In this document: one piece after another, positions 23,013 through 35,698 of the stretch
How the letters are laid out: every line of letters begins with the position of its first letter
How positions within the stretch are numbered: position 1 is the stretch's first letter
Assembly: GCF_047511655.1 (NCBI RefSeq)
Contig: NC_133397.1
Span: forward strand, 127,928,308 to 127,992,307
DNA length: 64,000 bases
Direction of reading: 5' to 3'
Origin: Castor canadensis
Lineage: Eukaryota; Chordata; Mammalia; Rodentia; Castoridae
Notes under the pieces: model-generated
What the model was told of the DNA's origin: nothing
Databases searched by the model: none
The model's input: only the letters and a program-made list of their open reading frames with translations
Made by a program: the position numbers and the translations under genes

Positions 23013-23098
23013 TTTTTTTTTTTCAGTGCTAGTGATCAAACCCAGAGCCTCATGCACACTAGGCAAGCACTGTACACCGAGTCACACCCCCAGCCCTT
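23013..23098 (-). mobile_element. ID-like SINE, minus strand
   Basis: T-run, then cagtgctagtgatcaaaccc, actaggcaagcactgtacac and gagtcacacccccagccctt: an older-looking reverse ID unit. Confidence 0.8.
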
Positions 23099-26000
23099 AA
23101 TGCAAAGTTTAATCCAGATAAACAGACATATTAAGAGGGAAAACAGGAGGCACAGTGGCCTGTGACTGACTGCTCAACGTTCTTCTTTCTCTGCATATCA
23201 CCACCCTAGTCACAAAAGCCATTACCCGTGATCCTAAAAGGTGAAAGCCTGGGTAATCACTTCTTAGGAGAGGAAGGGCATGGTTCTCTGCCAATTTTGG
23301 AGTCCTTTGGGAGCTCCGGGAGATTCTGGGTGAAGAGCAAGGTGAGTGTAGACTGCCCTGTACAGTGATGTTAGCGAGGTGAGCAGGGTGGAGGTGAAGC
23401 TTCTCTCAGACAATGGAAGCAGGATGGCATAGCTCCCTCACACAAATGGACTGACCGCACATTGCTGGTCTCGTGGTTCCATGGATGTGGGGAGCATCAC
23501 TGTCATCCCTTCCCCCGAACACTCCCAAAGTGTCCAAGGAATCCAAAGCCCTGCAGCCAGGCAAGCTCCATGAAGACTCAGTGCGCCTCCCATGAGTCTT
23601 TTGACCACATGGGAAAGGTACTATGTCTTATCTTGAAGATTCGCTTGTGACTAATTTGAGAGTCAACAGCTAAATGTGGAGAAAGGAAGGCAAAGTGAAG
23701 ATTAGATCTAGGCCTCGTGAAGCAAGAACAACACATTTGAGGAGGCTGATTTTAGGCAGAAATGGAAATTTACCTTGGGGCACACTGGCCATTTTGGAAG
23801 GCATGGTGGGATGTCCTTCCTTCACTATGCTGGCCAATAGGGTAGCCTCTTACTTTGTGTCCCCATCTCGGAACATCTGCGGTGACTTTAGTCCACAGCT
23901 CTCTTCTCAGCACCCACAGCGGGGGCTGGTGTGATATTGAGAGTCAAAAAATATTTGTGCAATGAATGAACACTTGATAAAAGAACCGTGACTGTGTGAG
24001 CTTGGAAATGAGTTCCTAGAACCTTGAGCTTGTGCTGAAAGTGCAAGTGCTGCTTTTCTACAAAAGCAGAGTCGTAAAGAGTGACGGAGTATACTGAAGT
24101 AGTACCACTGGCAACATAGTAACTAGATGCACTTGGGACTTGGCCTGAGGTGTGTCCCAATCTGTGACACTGTTTCCAAGGAAATGCCTTCATGGTTCCC
24201 AGAATTGGCTTAGAAGCAACCTTGGGAAATATACACCCTTCTTAGTGGAGAGCTGCTTGAAACTTCAGCTGTTTTGCAATTTGTCTGCAAATAGGACATT
24301 GCCAGGAAACCTGAACGCCTTAGTTCTTGTGGCTGCAGCAAGAAAGGTGGTACAGTATCAGGGATGCAGTTCTGACGCTTTGGACATGGTCTGGGAAGTC
24401 TAGAAGACTTTAAGTCAACTGCGGAAGGGGCTCTCAAGTGAGGTGGCCCAGAAACATCTCGGTGTGGACCACCAGCAATCCTGGTTTTCAGTGAGCTCTA
24501 GATGAGCCAGAGTAAATCAGGGTGTTATCCCAGAAGGTCACGGTGGTATGGAGTACAGTGCTATAACTTCAGCTCTGGGAGAAGGCTGGACCAACACACA
24601 CAGTGAGTTTCTGATCACACACTAACATGGGCTCATCCAGGTGTCCTACCTGCCCTCCTGGGGACTGGGCTGCATGTGAACAGAGAGAAGTCTCAGCTAA
24701 CACTGGTGTCAAGGCCATGGTTATTCAGACAGAAGCCCTGCACCTCATTGTTGTACATGAAAAACCCAAGGCCCCAGGTAAAGTGGAAAGTCTAAAGCCA
24801 TTTGGCCACAAGATGGTGTCACTCTGATGACGGAGGGGTTGATATCTGTCTCTGAGAGGTTTCCAGACTGACACACAGATACACTTGCTGGGACTTGAAG
24901 AGGCAGCTCTGTCACGAGGCTGATAGGTCTTGGCAGGTGACAAGGGTGGAGTTGGAGGCAAAAGTCATTAATGAAGGATTTGAAAGACTTATAGGATCCC
25001 AGCCAGGGTATGGAGGCTCAAGATGGCCTCTTGAACAAAGTCAACATCAACAGTCATTGAGTCCAATTGCAATGGCTCTCATAGCACCATCTGGGCAGGA
25101 AGAAAGTCACGAAGGGCTCTTCCAGCCTGAGCAGAAACTTGTTAACTCCATTTTCAGGCAGGCTCTACTCAAGGGATGACAAAGATGGCTGCCTCCAGCA
25201 CCAAGCTCCAATTCCCTCAGCTTTGCTGCCAAAAATGGGGGAAATTTGCCTCTTTCCCAAGGAGGCCAGTGAAAATTCCAAGGCTGATGCTTAGAAGCCC
25301 AGTGTGGATCATGACCGTGATCTTGAGTGACCAGGCTTGGGGCAATTTACTTTTGGGCCTTTGGACTGGGATTAGGAGAAAAATGGCCGTCCAAGAAAAA
25401 ACTGAGCTCCTATCATCTCAAGAGGAGGGCAGGCGCGCTGAGCAGCCAAAGTCAATTCCCTTTCCCAACTTCAACGTAGAGACTGGTGTAGGTCAAAGTC
25501 AGACCTTTAGGAGGGACCAGTCACCTAAGTCATGCAGCCACCACTGTTCCTAGAAAGTGAAGGGGTTTCCCCTGATCTGTTCTAGAACATTTTTAAGTAA
25601 AGTGCACTCAAGCGCTTCGCTGAGAAAATAACCACGTGATTTACCAATGCATAAACCAGAAAACTGGGGAACACAGGCAAGGTCTAAGAAAGAACTCTTG
25701 TACCCCATCAACAAACACAGATGACATCACATAGCATAAGGGAGGAAATGGAGCAAGACTGAAAACATGATGTGAGCATTTTTGTGTGTGTGGCAAAAAA
25801 AGAAAACAAAGAGATGTGTCATGGGTGTTAACGTAACCTGATGAAATCCCAGGAAATGTCCTGTATTGTCATATTGTTTGATGACAGTGACATTTTTTAT
25901 TCCTTGTCACTTTCTAAGTGCTGAGTGAATCAGTCTTGCAGTCAGTTCTCCATTGGGTAACGTGCCTCCTATTCTTCAACGGGGCCTCTTCCCAGATTCA

Positions 26001-26304
26001 TGTAGGGAGACATCCTTTTTCTCCTGGCACACGCCACCAGGGCTGTGCTTGTCACAGTCCCTGGGGATTTTTCTTTGTTCTGAGGCTCTAACAGGTAAGA
26101 GTCGTGGGAGACGAGGTGCATACCTTGACTTCTCTGGAGCTCTCGCTGGAATGCTAACCGTTCTTCCTCCGGGGAAGCATCAGGAGCTAAGTGAAATTTT
26201 AGCAGGTTCTTGCTGTGACACCTGCACAGCGAGAGCTCACTGGGTCGAGTCGTTAAAATCCTGGTGTGTATTCTCACTAACATAATGGCGGTTGTGTCCT
26301 TACT
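23099..26304. other. Long unassigned stretch
   Basis: Over 3 kb without a SINE that I can detect. A possible L2 end (ggtgtgatattgagagtcaa ... aatgaatgaac) lies near 23915-23975. No coding signal; the frames are short and domain-free. Confidence 0.35.
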
Positions 26305-27827
26305 CAGTAGATGGTGATGTCCTTGAGGGCAGGGACTGTTCTGAGATCATCACAGGTACTCCACGCAGAAAGGAAGAATGAAAAGGAGAGGAGGCAGGGA
26401 TGAGGGATGAGAGGAAGAGAGGAGGGAAACGCCGGAATAACACAGAACATAGCGATGCAACTTTGTCCAGAAGGACAGCTCCAAGTAGCCACAACTAGCC
26501 TGGCCAGCTTGGGGGAATCTTACAGACTTTGTTTTGTGTTGAGGAAACACATTGGCCAGGAAAGGTTAAGGTGCATGTCTGGACCAAGGGTGGCATTAGT
26601 AAGGCTGGAACACAGGCTCTCTCCTGGGTCACTCCCCACTGCCCCTCACTGACCTGTCACTGGGTCAGCGTCACTGGTCTCTCCACTTTCCCTGGCACAG
26701 GCTCATGCGTGTATCCAAATGAGTGACATCTGCCACTGGGAGATCCGGGTGTTTCCTACCCACCCCAAATGGAGACTGAGGACAGCACAGGTACTTGGTG
26801 AGGATTCAGTATGGCTGTATCTTTGCAATGTCCCCCTTGTGAAAACCAGAAGGCAGTCGTTAGGGAGTCACAGGATCTTGGTCTTGATCTGGTTGGCTCC
26901 AGGAGACCAAACCCTCTCCCCAACCAGATTGAAAATTATTGGCTCTAATGGAAAGTCAGGAGGCAAAGAACTACTGCATATTTTTCTTTGAATATAGGTT
27001 TGGACTGAAGTTTCCACAAAGATTACTGCCCTCCTTGGGAAATTGGCACACATTATGGCTGAACTGAGAACCACACAGGGTCTCTCCAGCTCACACTGGA
27101 GGAAGCATCGGCAAGGAAGGCATCCCTGCGTGTGAGTGGGTGGGGTTCCTCAGAAGAGGCGAGTGAGTCTTGACAGGGTCACTTGGAAGAGGAGGTGGGG
27201 GTGAATTTGGGGTGGTAGAGCCAAGCTGGGTGTTACAATGTCTGTAATTTACTTTAGAGTACTTCATCAAAGCCCAGGCAGTGTGACCTCAGTGTGTATT
27301 GTGGTCACAGTCATTAACCCTAAGTGAGGATTCACCCTAGGGTGGAGAGCCAGCCTGCTCACTAGAAACCCACAGCTCCTACAAAAGCTCTGCCATCACT
27401 ACCTGTGACCGACAGACAGCAGAGGCTTTGCCAATTGGCATATCCCATGTTAGAAATGGCTTTCCTTGGATGAAGTCGGAGGCTTTTAAATTAGCATAGT
27501 GGATGCTTCCTTGGTGAACTTGATTCAGGTAAAGATACTGATTATCTAAAATATTCTAGATGAGCTCCCTGCTCTTTCTTGAAAATAGTGTAAAATTCTA
27601 AGCAGCGTTGTCATCCCAGTGATGCAACCCCATACGCTGTTTTGAATTCAGAAGACTCTAGTGGCATCAGCCTATTATAAGATTAATCGAATTCTGCCCT
27701 AAAATATGTATTATCTCTATGTGAAGTGACAACAGGTTCCATCCAGCCAGGCTTTGGTTACGAAGGGCAAACTTAACGTGGGATAGGTACGTCCCCACAG
27801 TTCCCTGGTGAGTTACTCCAAATCCGA
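26305..27827. other. Unassigned sequence with a possible L2 scrap
   Basis: The piece tgatgtccttgagggcaggg at about 26315-26345 resembles the plus-strand L2 3' region. The remainder has no recognised content. Confidence 0.35.
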
Positions 27828-28115
27828 GTGACTTGGGACACAACGATAGTCATTTATTGTCCCCTGGTTTCTCTGAGTCAGGAATTTGAGGGCGGTTCTG
27901 GCCGGAAGGTCTCTGGTGATGTTGAAATCACAGCCACTGAAGGCTGGGCTGGGGCTGAAGGACCCACTTCCAGGCTAGTCCGCTCTTATGGCTGCACGCT
28001 GGGGCTGTCTGCTGAGGACAAGCTTTACTTCCCACAATGCTGGCATCTCGGTGGGTCCTGGATGTCTCACAACACGGCAACTGATCATCCCAAGAGAGAA
28101 GGGACAAAGCAGCCC
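27828..28115 (-). mobile_element. MaLR (MLT1-type) LTR fragment, minus strand
   Basis: Contains catttattgtcccctggttt, ctctgagtcaggaatttgag, gaaggctgggctggggctg and cacaacacggcaactgatca in the order of a reverse MLT1-type LTR. It is a non-autonomous ERVL-related LTR and no internal part is seen. Confidence 0.7.
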
Positions 28116-29256
28116 CGAGACACCCGGCGATGAGATCACCGTCCTCCATGAGGATGGTCTGAACTTCCTGGGAGAGAAAACAGACTAGGTTTGGTTTTGA
28201 TTTTGCAGGAGGAAAATATCTTGACCTTTTTGTTTTAATAAGCGATCTTCTGAATCGTTAAATTTAAAAAGAAAAAGGAAATTAAATGAACAGAAACGTG
28301 AAGCCCCGTGTCCTTGAAAATATGTTTATAATTTTCCGTGGAATATTTTTTGTTCAGTTAGTCAGAAAAAGCAAATTAGTCATCTTATCTGGTAGCTCAG
28401 GCTAGGTCTCTAGGAGTCATTTGACTCATTGAAAAGTAATCAGCCACCCTATCAAATATCTACCACCCAGCTTGGAACTGGGAGTCCCTCTGGGGACACT
28501 GATATCGCACAGGCTTAAGGAAACGGCTGACCACCTGGCCATTGGTGCTACACAGGGGGTCTGAGATGACCCAAGGGCGTCCAGAAGAGAGCAGTGCTGA
28601 GTTTGCCATCGGGGGACCAGCCTCCCTCTGCAAGCATTGAGTCTTCCTGCCAAGGGCATGACCTGGTTTGTGCAAATGCAAGAAGCAAGACAGAAAGGCA
28701 CTCTGCTTGTTTTGCCTGGAAGTTAACCTTCAACTCTCAGAGGAGCACTTAGTGTTGTGCAGAAGCAATGGCGTCCAAATACAACAGCCCCACCATGCTG
28801 GGGCCAGACCGTCGTTAACCTCAGGCTCCCCAGCCACAGACGTTTGCAGAAAGGGTCTTGCGAAGGCTGGTTAAAGCCCACCCTTTTTCCCCAGGCCGGA
28901 AGACCAGGCACATTTAGCAAAGAGTCCTGGGGGCCCTTTGGACACCAGGTGGGAGCAAGTGCCAACTCCCCTCAGGAATCAACTAGAAATGCAAGTCATA
29001 AGTCAAATAAGTCAGACTGCTCAGGTTCTTCCTCCCAACTGTCCTCGGAAGGAAGAGTTCTTGCTGCAGACTCCGCCCTCGTTCATCTCCTGAAACATTC
29101 CTTTTTGGGGTGTCTCCAACACAAGTAATGGGGCTCGGCCGCAGCCAAGGTCTCACCACCCCCAGCCCTGCATCCACACCCAGAGGCCAGAGTCACATTT
29201 TCCTCAGCTGACGTGTGAAACCTAATAATGCAAGGGTTTCTTTTAGGATCCAAGAT
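28116..29256. other. Unassigned sequence
   Basis: No named repeat or gene. Overlapping frames of 60-123 codons at 28.4-29.2 kb on both strands have no domain. Confidence 0.4.
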
Positions 29257-29462
29257 GAGCAGTACCGGGGATTGAACCCAGGGCCTCTAGCATGCTAGGC
29301 AAGTGTTCTACCATTTGAGCTGTACCCTCTGCCCTTTTGTTTGTATTTTTGGCTTTGAGATAGAGTCTCACTAACTTTGCCTGGGCTGACCTTGAGCTCA
29401 CCAAGCTCCTGCCTCAGCCTCCTGAGTAGCTGGCATTACAGTTGTGCACCACCATGCCTGCC
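29257..29462 (-). mobile_element. ID-B1 dimeric SINE, minus strand
   Basis: Reverse ID unit with accggggattgaacccaggg and gcatgctaggcaagtgttc, then a reverse B1 with gagatagagtctcactaact and gtgcaccaccatgcctg. The ID part is of the older 'gggattgaaccc' form. Confidence 0.9.
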
Positions 29463-29517
29463 TCCAAACGATAACTCTCTAGCTTGCCACGCAATATGGC
29501 TTGCAAAGTTGTCTATA

Positions 29518-29744
29518 GCTGGGTGCTGTTGTTCCCACCTGTAATTCTAGCTACTTACTTAGAAGACTGAGATCAGGAGGGGAACAGTTTGAGGCCAGCC
29601 TGGGCAAAAAAATAAATCCAGACCTTACCTCAAAAATAACCACAGGAAAAAAAGGGCTGGAGGTGTGGCTCAAGTGGCAGAGCACCTGCCTCGCAAGCTC
29701 AAAGTCATGAGTTCAAACCCCAGTACTGAAAAAAGAAAGAGAAG
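29518..29744 (+). mobile_element. B1-ID dimeric SINE with perfect target duplication
   Basis: B1 monomer (gctgggtgctgttgttccca), A-rich joint, ID unit (ggctggaggtgtggctcaag ... gagttcaaaccccagtact) and an A-rich tail. The 13-base duplication aaagttgtctata is identical at 29505-29517 and 29745-29757, so both ends are certain and the insertion is comparatively recent. Confidence 0.96.
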
Positions 29745-29757
29745 AAAGTTGTCTATA

Positions 29758-30532
29758 AATCCAGTAGGGCTCTCTTGTTTTGAGTTTACAGAACTCTGCT
29801 TTTTTTCACAGAAATGTTTCACTCCCACTAAGGTTGATCAAAATGCCTAAAAGGAAGCTGCAATTTTCAGCTGTCTTCGGGAACCCCTGTCTCTTCTGGC
29901 CGTGCAGACAGGCCTGGACTTGCTGGTTTGATTTACTTGGCTAATGGATTTTTCCCTGGCTTCAACAGCTAGGTCTGGGCATTGGGAGAGGACCATGGAG
30001 CCTATGCAAGCCAAGAGTTCTGGAAGAAGGTTCTCCATCTTTCCAGCTAGTGGGACACACCATTCTTGCTTCTTCTGGACTGAGGGCTTTCATGGTCCCC
30101 ATATCTCAGGCTAACTTACACCCAAGGAGACAAAGTGTGGGCTCTGCAGCCCAAGTGCCCAGGGTGGGGGGTAAAAATCCATCTCAGTTTTCTTGTTTGG
30201 AATCTGGAAAGATAATGTCTATCACTTGGGATGTTGTGACACAAGCCTTAGGAGAGGGCTGTTATTATTGTAATTGTTATTCTTTGAAGTAAAATGGCTT
30301 CTCACCTCTTAAAAAGTGTGTCTGTATGTGTGTGTGTGTGGGGGGGGGGCAATCCTGTAGGAAAAACAGCAATACGTGTACTGGATGTCTGCCCAGATCT
30401 ATCAAGAAGCGGTCAAAAAGCATTCGTGGTAGCCTACAAAAGCAAGGAAGTGGTCAGTTGTGTTATTCCTTTTGGAAACTGTTTTATCAAGGTAAGATTT
30501 GAGCTTAAGATATTTGGGTGCCTGTGAGGCAG
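29758..30532. other. Unassigned sequence
   Basis: No gene or named repeat except the GT/G tract listed separately. Confidence 0.4.
30316..30349. repeat. (GT)n followed by a G-run
   Basis: Short TG repeat ending in a run of ten Gs. Confidence 0.9.
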
Positions 30533-31201
30533 GACAAATGAGGGAAAATGAGCTATGGAGAGCAGCAGCCAAGAACTCACAGGCAGGCATTGTACTAATG
30601 ACCGTTTGATTGAAAGCAGGTAGATACTGCTTTCTTTGCTTTAAACTTACAAGTTGCAAAAAGACAAAAAAGAAAAGGTTAAAAAATAGTTCTTTCCCTC
30701 TGACCTTTTCTGCTTCCCCAATCATTAGTGTGCTCTGGGAACAGAGCAAGGATATCTTAAAGAAAGACACTTATCCTGGGAAAAACACTTGGGAAGATGA
30801 GTCCTCTGGCACAAGAAGTATTTACAAAGTCAACACCCATCTTAAAGGGAGCATCTTTTGCGTCTCTGGGCCCAGTTGATAAAACAGTGTAAGAGCAGGA
30901 ATGATTACATATACCACCGAAACGAAAGGCAGGGCTTCTCCTAAGCTTAATTGAAGCCAAATGTATCCACTTTTTGACCACAGCTCCCTGACGCGAAAGC
31001 ACTTGATGCACCTGTTAGGGTTGGGCGCTATCTTTCTATCTTTCCTTTGCTTCACTTTATGGATAAACTTTCTTGATCTTTACTTCTGTGTGCCCTAAAA
31101 TTCATTTTGTGACATCGTGAACTTGGTAACCGAGGACCAGGTGGAGGCCACCTTCCTTTTGGAGACCTCTTCCCTGCAGCATCACCAATTCTGGTAAGAC
31201 A
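30533..31201 (+). mobile_element. ERV LTR, family shared with 59.6 kb, copy 1
   Basis: Starts TGTGAGGCAGGACA and ends ...GGTAAGACA. A degraded polyadenylation signal (GATAAA near 31062) is followed by a U5-like part with gtgccctaaaattcat and gaacttggtaaccgaggacc. It aligns by eye along its length with 59620-60444, including gcaaggatatcttaaag and aaagacacttatcctggg. No internal proviral sequence is seen beside it. It is probably a solo LTR; its class is not settled. Confidence 0.7.
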
Positions 31202-32597
31202 TAGAGGAGCAAGTTTTGGTCATCCAGGAAATTCTGGAAAAGGGAATTCTTTGTGCACACAAGGCTGTGGAGCCTGCAGGCCTGAGTGCTGGGACACCGG
31301 ATGCCAGGTGAGCCTATGGGTCACCAGCCCTTGCTGGCCATGGCATCAGGCCTCAGACCCTTGCTTTGTGTGTGCCGCACAAAATGTCCCCAGCTCCCAC
31401 ACTGGGGTTCCAGCACACGTGTTTTCCATCAGTGTTAATAGAACCTGCTTTTGAAGCTCTTATTTCCTGTCATTTGGCTTGCAAATTGTTGCTGAGTCAT
31501 TTGACCGCATGGATCTTCTGAAACAGCAGTCACATGACCAGAGGAAACCATTGCGGGCTCCCAGCTCACTGCGGGCACACAGTGTTTCCAAACTCATCTC
31601 AACCAGTGCTCACAGAGGAAGACACAGGCATGACCTGCACTGAGTGGAGGTCTGGAGCTCACTGTGACATGTACAGCCTGGCCTTCTTCACTTGCTCTCT
31701 ACTGGGCAGGGGAGGCCCAGGTCCAAAGACTGCAGTGCAGACTTGAAAAGTCCCACTTGCTATGGAAATAAATATGTGCCATGTGACAGGAGTGAAGAGT
31801 CATCCATTCTGCTGGGAGAATGGCAAAGGAGGGCCCAGCAGGAAGGCTCAGGAAGGAAAGGAGAGTGTGTAGGTAGGACTCGACAAACTCCTCTGGGCAG
31901 AGGACCCACGGAGCAGAACCAAGAGTGCAAGTTCATGGTGTCTGTCCAGGCTGGCAATCAGCAAACTTGATCAAGGCCACAGGAAATGAAATAGAGATAG
32001 GGACCCTCATAAGGACAAGAGGTGACAGACAGGCTCTCATGCCCTAACTCCATAAAACCTGTTACCCACAAAGAGTTTCTCTCTTCACTGTCAGCATTGC
32101 ACAGACTATGCCTATTCCTGGTTCCTTTATCTTATCACAAGCAAAAAAACCCCACCAGGTCCAGGTAACGTCACTATGTCTTCAAGGATAAACTGGTCAT
32201 TGATCTGTATCTAACACAGGGAAAATCTCTTTAAACCACAAGGAAGAGATTTCATTAAAAACAGTTACCATCCTCATGACTAACAAAAATTACCCAACCT
32301 CAGACCACTCCAACAACCCGGTCAATGCCTGTTCTTTTCTGTTGGTGACAGCCCAAAGCTGCCGTGATCAGCGCTGTCCCCTTTCCTCAAACCCCTTCTC
32401 CTCCCATTTCAAGTGTTTGCCTGAGGGTTTGTGCTGTGCTCTGGTTTCATCTCCACACAATCTCTAGGATGAAGGTCCCCTCCCATCTGGTATCAGAACC
32501 ACAGAAGAGGGTTAGCAGGAGATGGATCGAACTGGCTAATGGAAGACAGGAATGAATTCATGACTGTAGAGTTGAGGCACATCACTGATCCTTTTTG
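31202..32597. other. Unassigned sequence
   Basis: No recognised repeat family or gene. The part at 32.0-32.5 kb, rich in short A-runs, might be an old LTR but lacks a clear TATA/AATAAA order. Confidence 0.35.
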
Positions 32598-32838
32598 TGT
32601 TAGCTATTGTCCTAATAGGATTTTGCATTTGTGCTTGGCCTCACGGAACCACTGTCCTCCTACTTATACTTCCCCTGTAGCTGGGATGACAGGTGCTCAC
32701 CACCACTTCCAGCTTTTTATTGGTGGAGATAGGGTCTCGAAGACTTTGTGCCTGGGCTGGCCTGGCCTGGAACTGTGATCCTCTGAATCTCCGCCTCCCA
32801 AAAGCTAGGATTACAGGTGTGAACCTGCACCAACACCT
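32598..32838 (-). mobile_element. Two-monomer B1-B1 SINE, minus strand
   Basis: Two reverse monomers, the first with gtagctgggatgacaggtgc, the second with gagatagggtctcgaagact and gctaggattacaggtgtgaa. Like 18813-19052 it has no ID unit. Confidence 0.85.
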
Positions 32839-33130
32839 TTCTGAAAATCATTTGACCATAAATATGAGAGTCTATGCCTAGACCCATTTAATCAGTCCCA
32901 TTATTGGCCTAAGTTACACCAATGCCACATTGTCTTGTTATTGTGGCTTTGTAATAAATCCTGATGTCAGACAATATAAATTCTCCAGCTTTGTTTTGTT
33001 TTGGTTGTGTACATCTTCTACATTTCAATATGAATTTTATAATCAGTCTGTCAGTTTCTACACAGTGATTACTGGGATTTGGATTGGAATTGAATCGAAT
33101 TTGTGAATCAATTAATGATGAAGATTGACT

Positions 33131-33241
33131 TTTATTTTTTCTAAAAGGGTCTTGCTGTGCAGCCCAGGCTGGTCTTCAACTCACGACCCTTGTGTTTTAC
33201 CTTCTCCGAGTGCTGTGATTGCAAGCGTGTGTCTGCCCCAA
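33131..33241 (-). mobile_element. B1-like SINE inside the L1, minus strand
   Basis: gggtcttgctgtgcagccca, ggctggtcttcaactcacga and gtgctgtgattgcaagcgtg give a diverged reverse B1 monomer sitting between two L1 ORF2 pieces. Confidence 0.85.
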
Positions 33242-33462
33242 GACGGACGTCTTGACAACAGTCAGTCTTCTAAGCTACAAACATAGATTATCTCTGTCTT
33301 TATTTGGGACTTCTTTAATCTTTCTAAGAAATGGTTTGTCATGCTCAATCTCACCCAGTGCTTATCATCTTTTCTACTCAAAGTGTTGAGCATTTTGGTG
33401 TTCTTATAAATAGTGTTGTTTTTATTTTAATGTCAGCTTGCTTGTGCATAAATACCATAGCT

Positions 33463-33665
33463 TTTTTTTTTTTAATCAAACTTCCTTTTTAGTTTACTGT
33501 GGCTTTCCATGCAGCTGAAAGAAATAATGCAGGGAGCTCTGGTTTCCCTCCGTGGTGGTGACACCTTGCAAGACCCAACCAGCATATTCCCACTAACACA
33601 GCCAAGAAGCAGAACTGTACCACACGGGAGCCCTCTGCAGTATGGAAAATTATGTTGGTTCATAA
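33463..33665. mobile_element. Older repeat tract within the L1
   Basis: A T-run is followed by gtttactgtggctttccatg, gcaagacccaaccagcatat and acagccaagaagcagaactg. This recalls an untranslated tract of old L1M elements. L1 ORF2 resumes on its right. Identity is by recollection only. Confidence 0.45.
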
Positions 33666-34790
33666 GGAAACGTCAAACCATCCTGCATGGCTGGAATAGA
33701 CTGCCCTTGGCTGTAGAAGGCTGTTCTTTTTATATACTGTTGGTTTTGACACGCTAAAATTTTGTTAAGAGTTTTTGCACAGATGAGGGTTATTGGTCTA
33801 TAGTTTTCTTGACATATTTGCTAAGTTTTTGTATCAGACAAGTGCTGCGTTGGGATCAGAATAAGTTGGGAAGATCTCTCTCCTCTTTAATTTCCTGAAA
33901 GAGTCGGTTAGAATTTGTATTATTATTTCTTAAATGTTTGGTGGAATTTCCAAGTGAAACTCTCTCTTCCTGGAGCTTTCTTTGTGCAAAGGACAAATTC
34001 AATTTCTTCTAATATAGAGTGGTTATTTGTATATTTTTTTAGTGAGCTTTGATATTATGTCTTTCAAAATATTTGTTCATGTCATCTAAATTTTTTTAAT
34101 TTGTTGACATAATGTTGTTTGTAATAGTCCCTTTAATTTTTAAGCTCTGTGGACTCTGTAGTGTCCCTCTGTCATTCTTGACAATGGCGGCTTGTGTCTC
34201 TTCTCACTTGCTTGTCTGAGTGAAGGATTTTCAGTTTTATTATCTTCTCCTTGAGCCAGGTTTTAATTCTATTCTTCCTTTCACCCATCAGATTTTAAAA
34301 ATTATTCCCTGAAGCCCCTACTTTATTAATATTTGTTTCCCTAGGCTTTACCCAAGGTCACCTCCAGGACTCACTATTGCATCAGTTGTCGTGCTTCTCT
34401 TGGCTTCTTGCTCTTGGCTGTGAGAACTTTTCAGACTTTGCCTGTTTTGGATAACTGTGACAATTTTGAGACGTGGTCAGGTTCTTTGTGGGAAATCTCT
34501 CAGCTGGGAATCGCCTAATGTTCTTCTCATGGTTAGATTGGATTATGGGGTTTTAGCAGGAAGACCACAGAGATCAGGTGCCATTTTTATCATGCCATGC
34601 CCACAGGCAAGCTATCAGTGTGATTTCTCACTATTGACACAACCTTGATCACCTGACTCAAGTAGTACCTGTGCGTTTCTCGCTGTAATTACCCCCACCC
34701 ACTGTCAACTGTTCTTTTTGGAAGGAAGTCACTATGTGCACTTCCCCATGACAAGTCAGGAGTTATGCTCCATCTGCTTGAGGTAGAGGA

Positions 34791-34980
34791 ATTTTTTCCC
34801 CCAGTGGTGGGGACTGAACTCAGGGCCTGTATACTCTGTCACTCGAGCTACAACTTCAGCCCTTTTGGGTTTTAATTTTTGTTTTTGGGACAGGGTCTTG
34901 CCTAGGCTGGCCTCAGGGTAGTTATCCTCCTGCCTCCCCAAAGTAGGTGCGGTTACAGGTGGGCACCACCACGCCCAACT
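34791..34980 (-). mobile_element. ID-B1 dimeric SINE, minus strand
   Basis: Reverse ID unit with a shortened centre (gggactgaactcagggcctg ... cactcgagctacaactt), then a reverse B1 with gacagggtcttgcctaggct and gcaccaccacgcccaac. It splits an older L1-like tract whose two sides ('gaggtagaggaat' and 'aaattatttgaattcttc') would otherwise join. Confidence 0.88.
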
Positions 34981-35245
34981 AGGACAGAAAATTTATTCCT
35001 AATAAATTATTTGAATTCTTCTCTATGGGAGAGTTTCTCCTGTCCATTTATTTTTTATTCAATCATTTATTTATATCACCATTGCATATTTAGTTTACAC
35101 TTCAGTGCATATGATGTATTTTGTTTATTTCAAAACATTCTTGAATTTCCCTTGTGATTTCTTGTTTTCACTGCTAGATTATTTCTAAGCATGGAATTTA
35201 TTTTACATTTTTGGGGGAATTTCCAGATCTCACTCAGTTCTAAAA

Positions 35246-35698
35246 TGGTTAAAAGACTTAGCCAGAGGGAAGCCATTAATCAGGTGTCTAGAGGGAAGCT
35301 ATTAATCAGGTGCCATTATAGCTTCAAAGCTGAAGGACGTTCATGAAGGGATCTGGTTCCCATAAAATTAGAAGAACAGAAATAACCAAACTAGGATACA
35401 GTCAAATGATTGTGTGGATTGTGTTGATTGTGTTCACTCATGCTTATAGATAGCAGCCATTGTCTCACTTCTGTACCTTAGCTAACAGCTATTGTCTCGC
35501 TTCTGTACCTAGGCTAGCTTGCTTCGCAAAGATTGCCAGACAGGATGTAGTTTTTGTCTTTATAAACCCTACAAAAAGTTAGAGAAGGGCTGCTCTGAGA
35601 TCCAACGACCTGTTGGTCAGGCCAGTCACCAGCTGGCTAATAGAGACTGTCCCTTAAAGTCTTTCTTGGGTGGTTGTGCCTCATTCTGACTCGAAACA
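35246..35698 (+). mobile_element. ERV1-like LTR with duplicated U3 blocks, plus strand
   Basis: Starts TGGTTAAAAG and ends ...CGAAACA. TATAAA lies at 35561-35566 and a degenerate polyadenylation signal AATAGA at 35639-35644, followed by a U5 with ggtggttgtgcctcattct. U3 holds two tandem duplications, of 26 bases (35265-35290, repeated from 35291) and about 32 bases (35454-35484, repeated 35486-35516). It sits in the opposite orientation within an L1. No internal genes, so a solo LTR. A clean target duplication is not visible. Confidence 0.72.
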
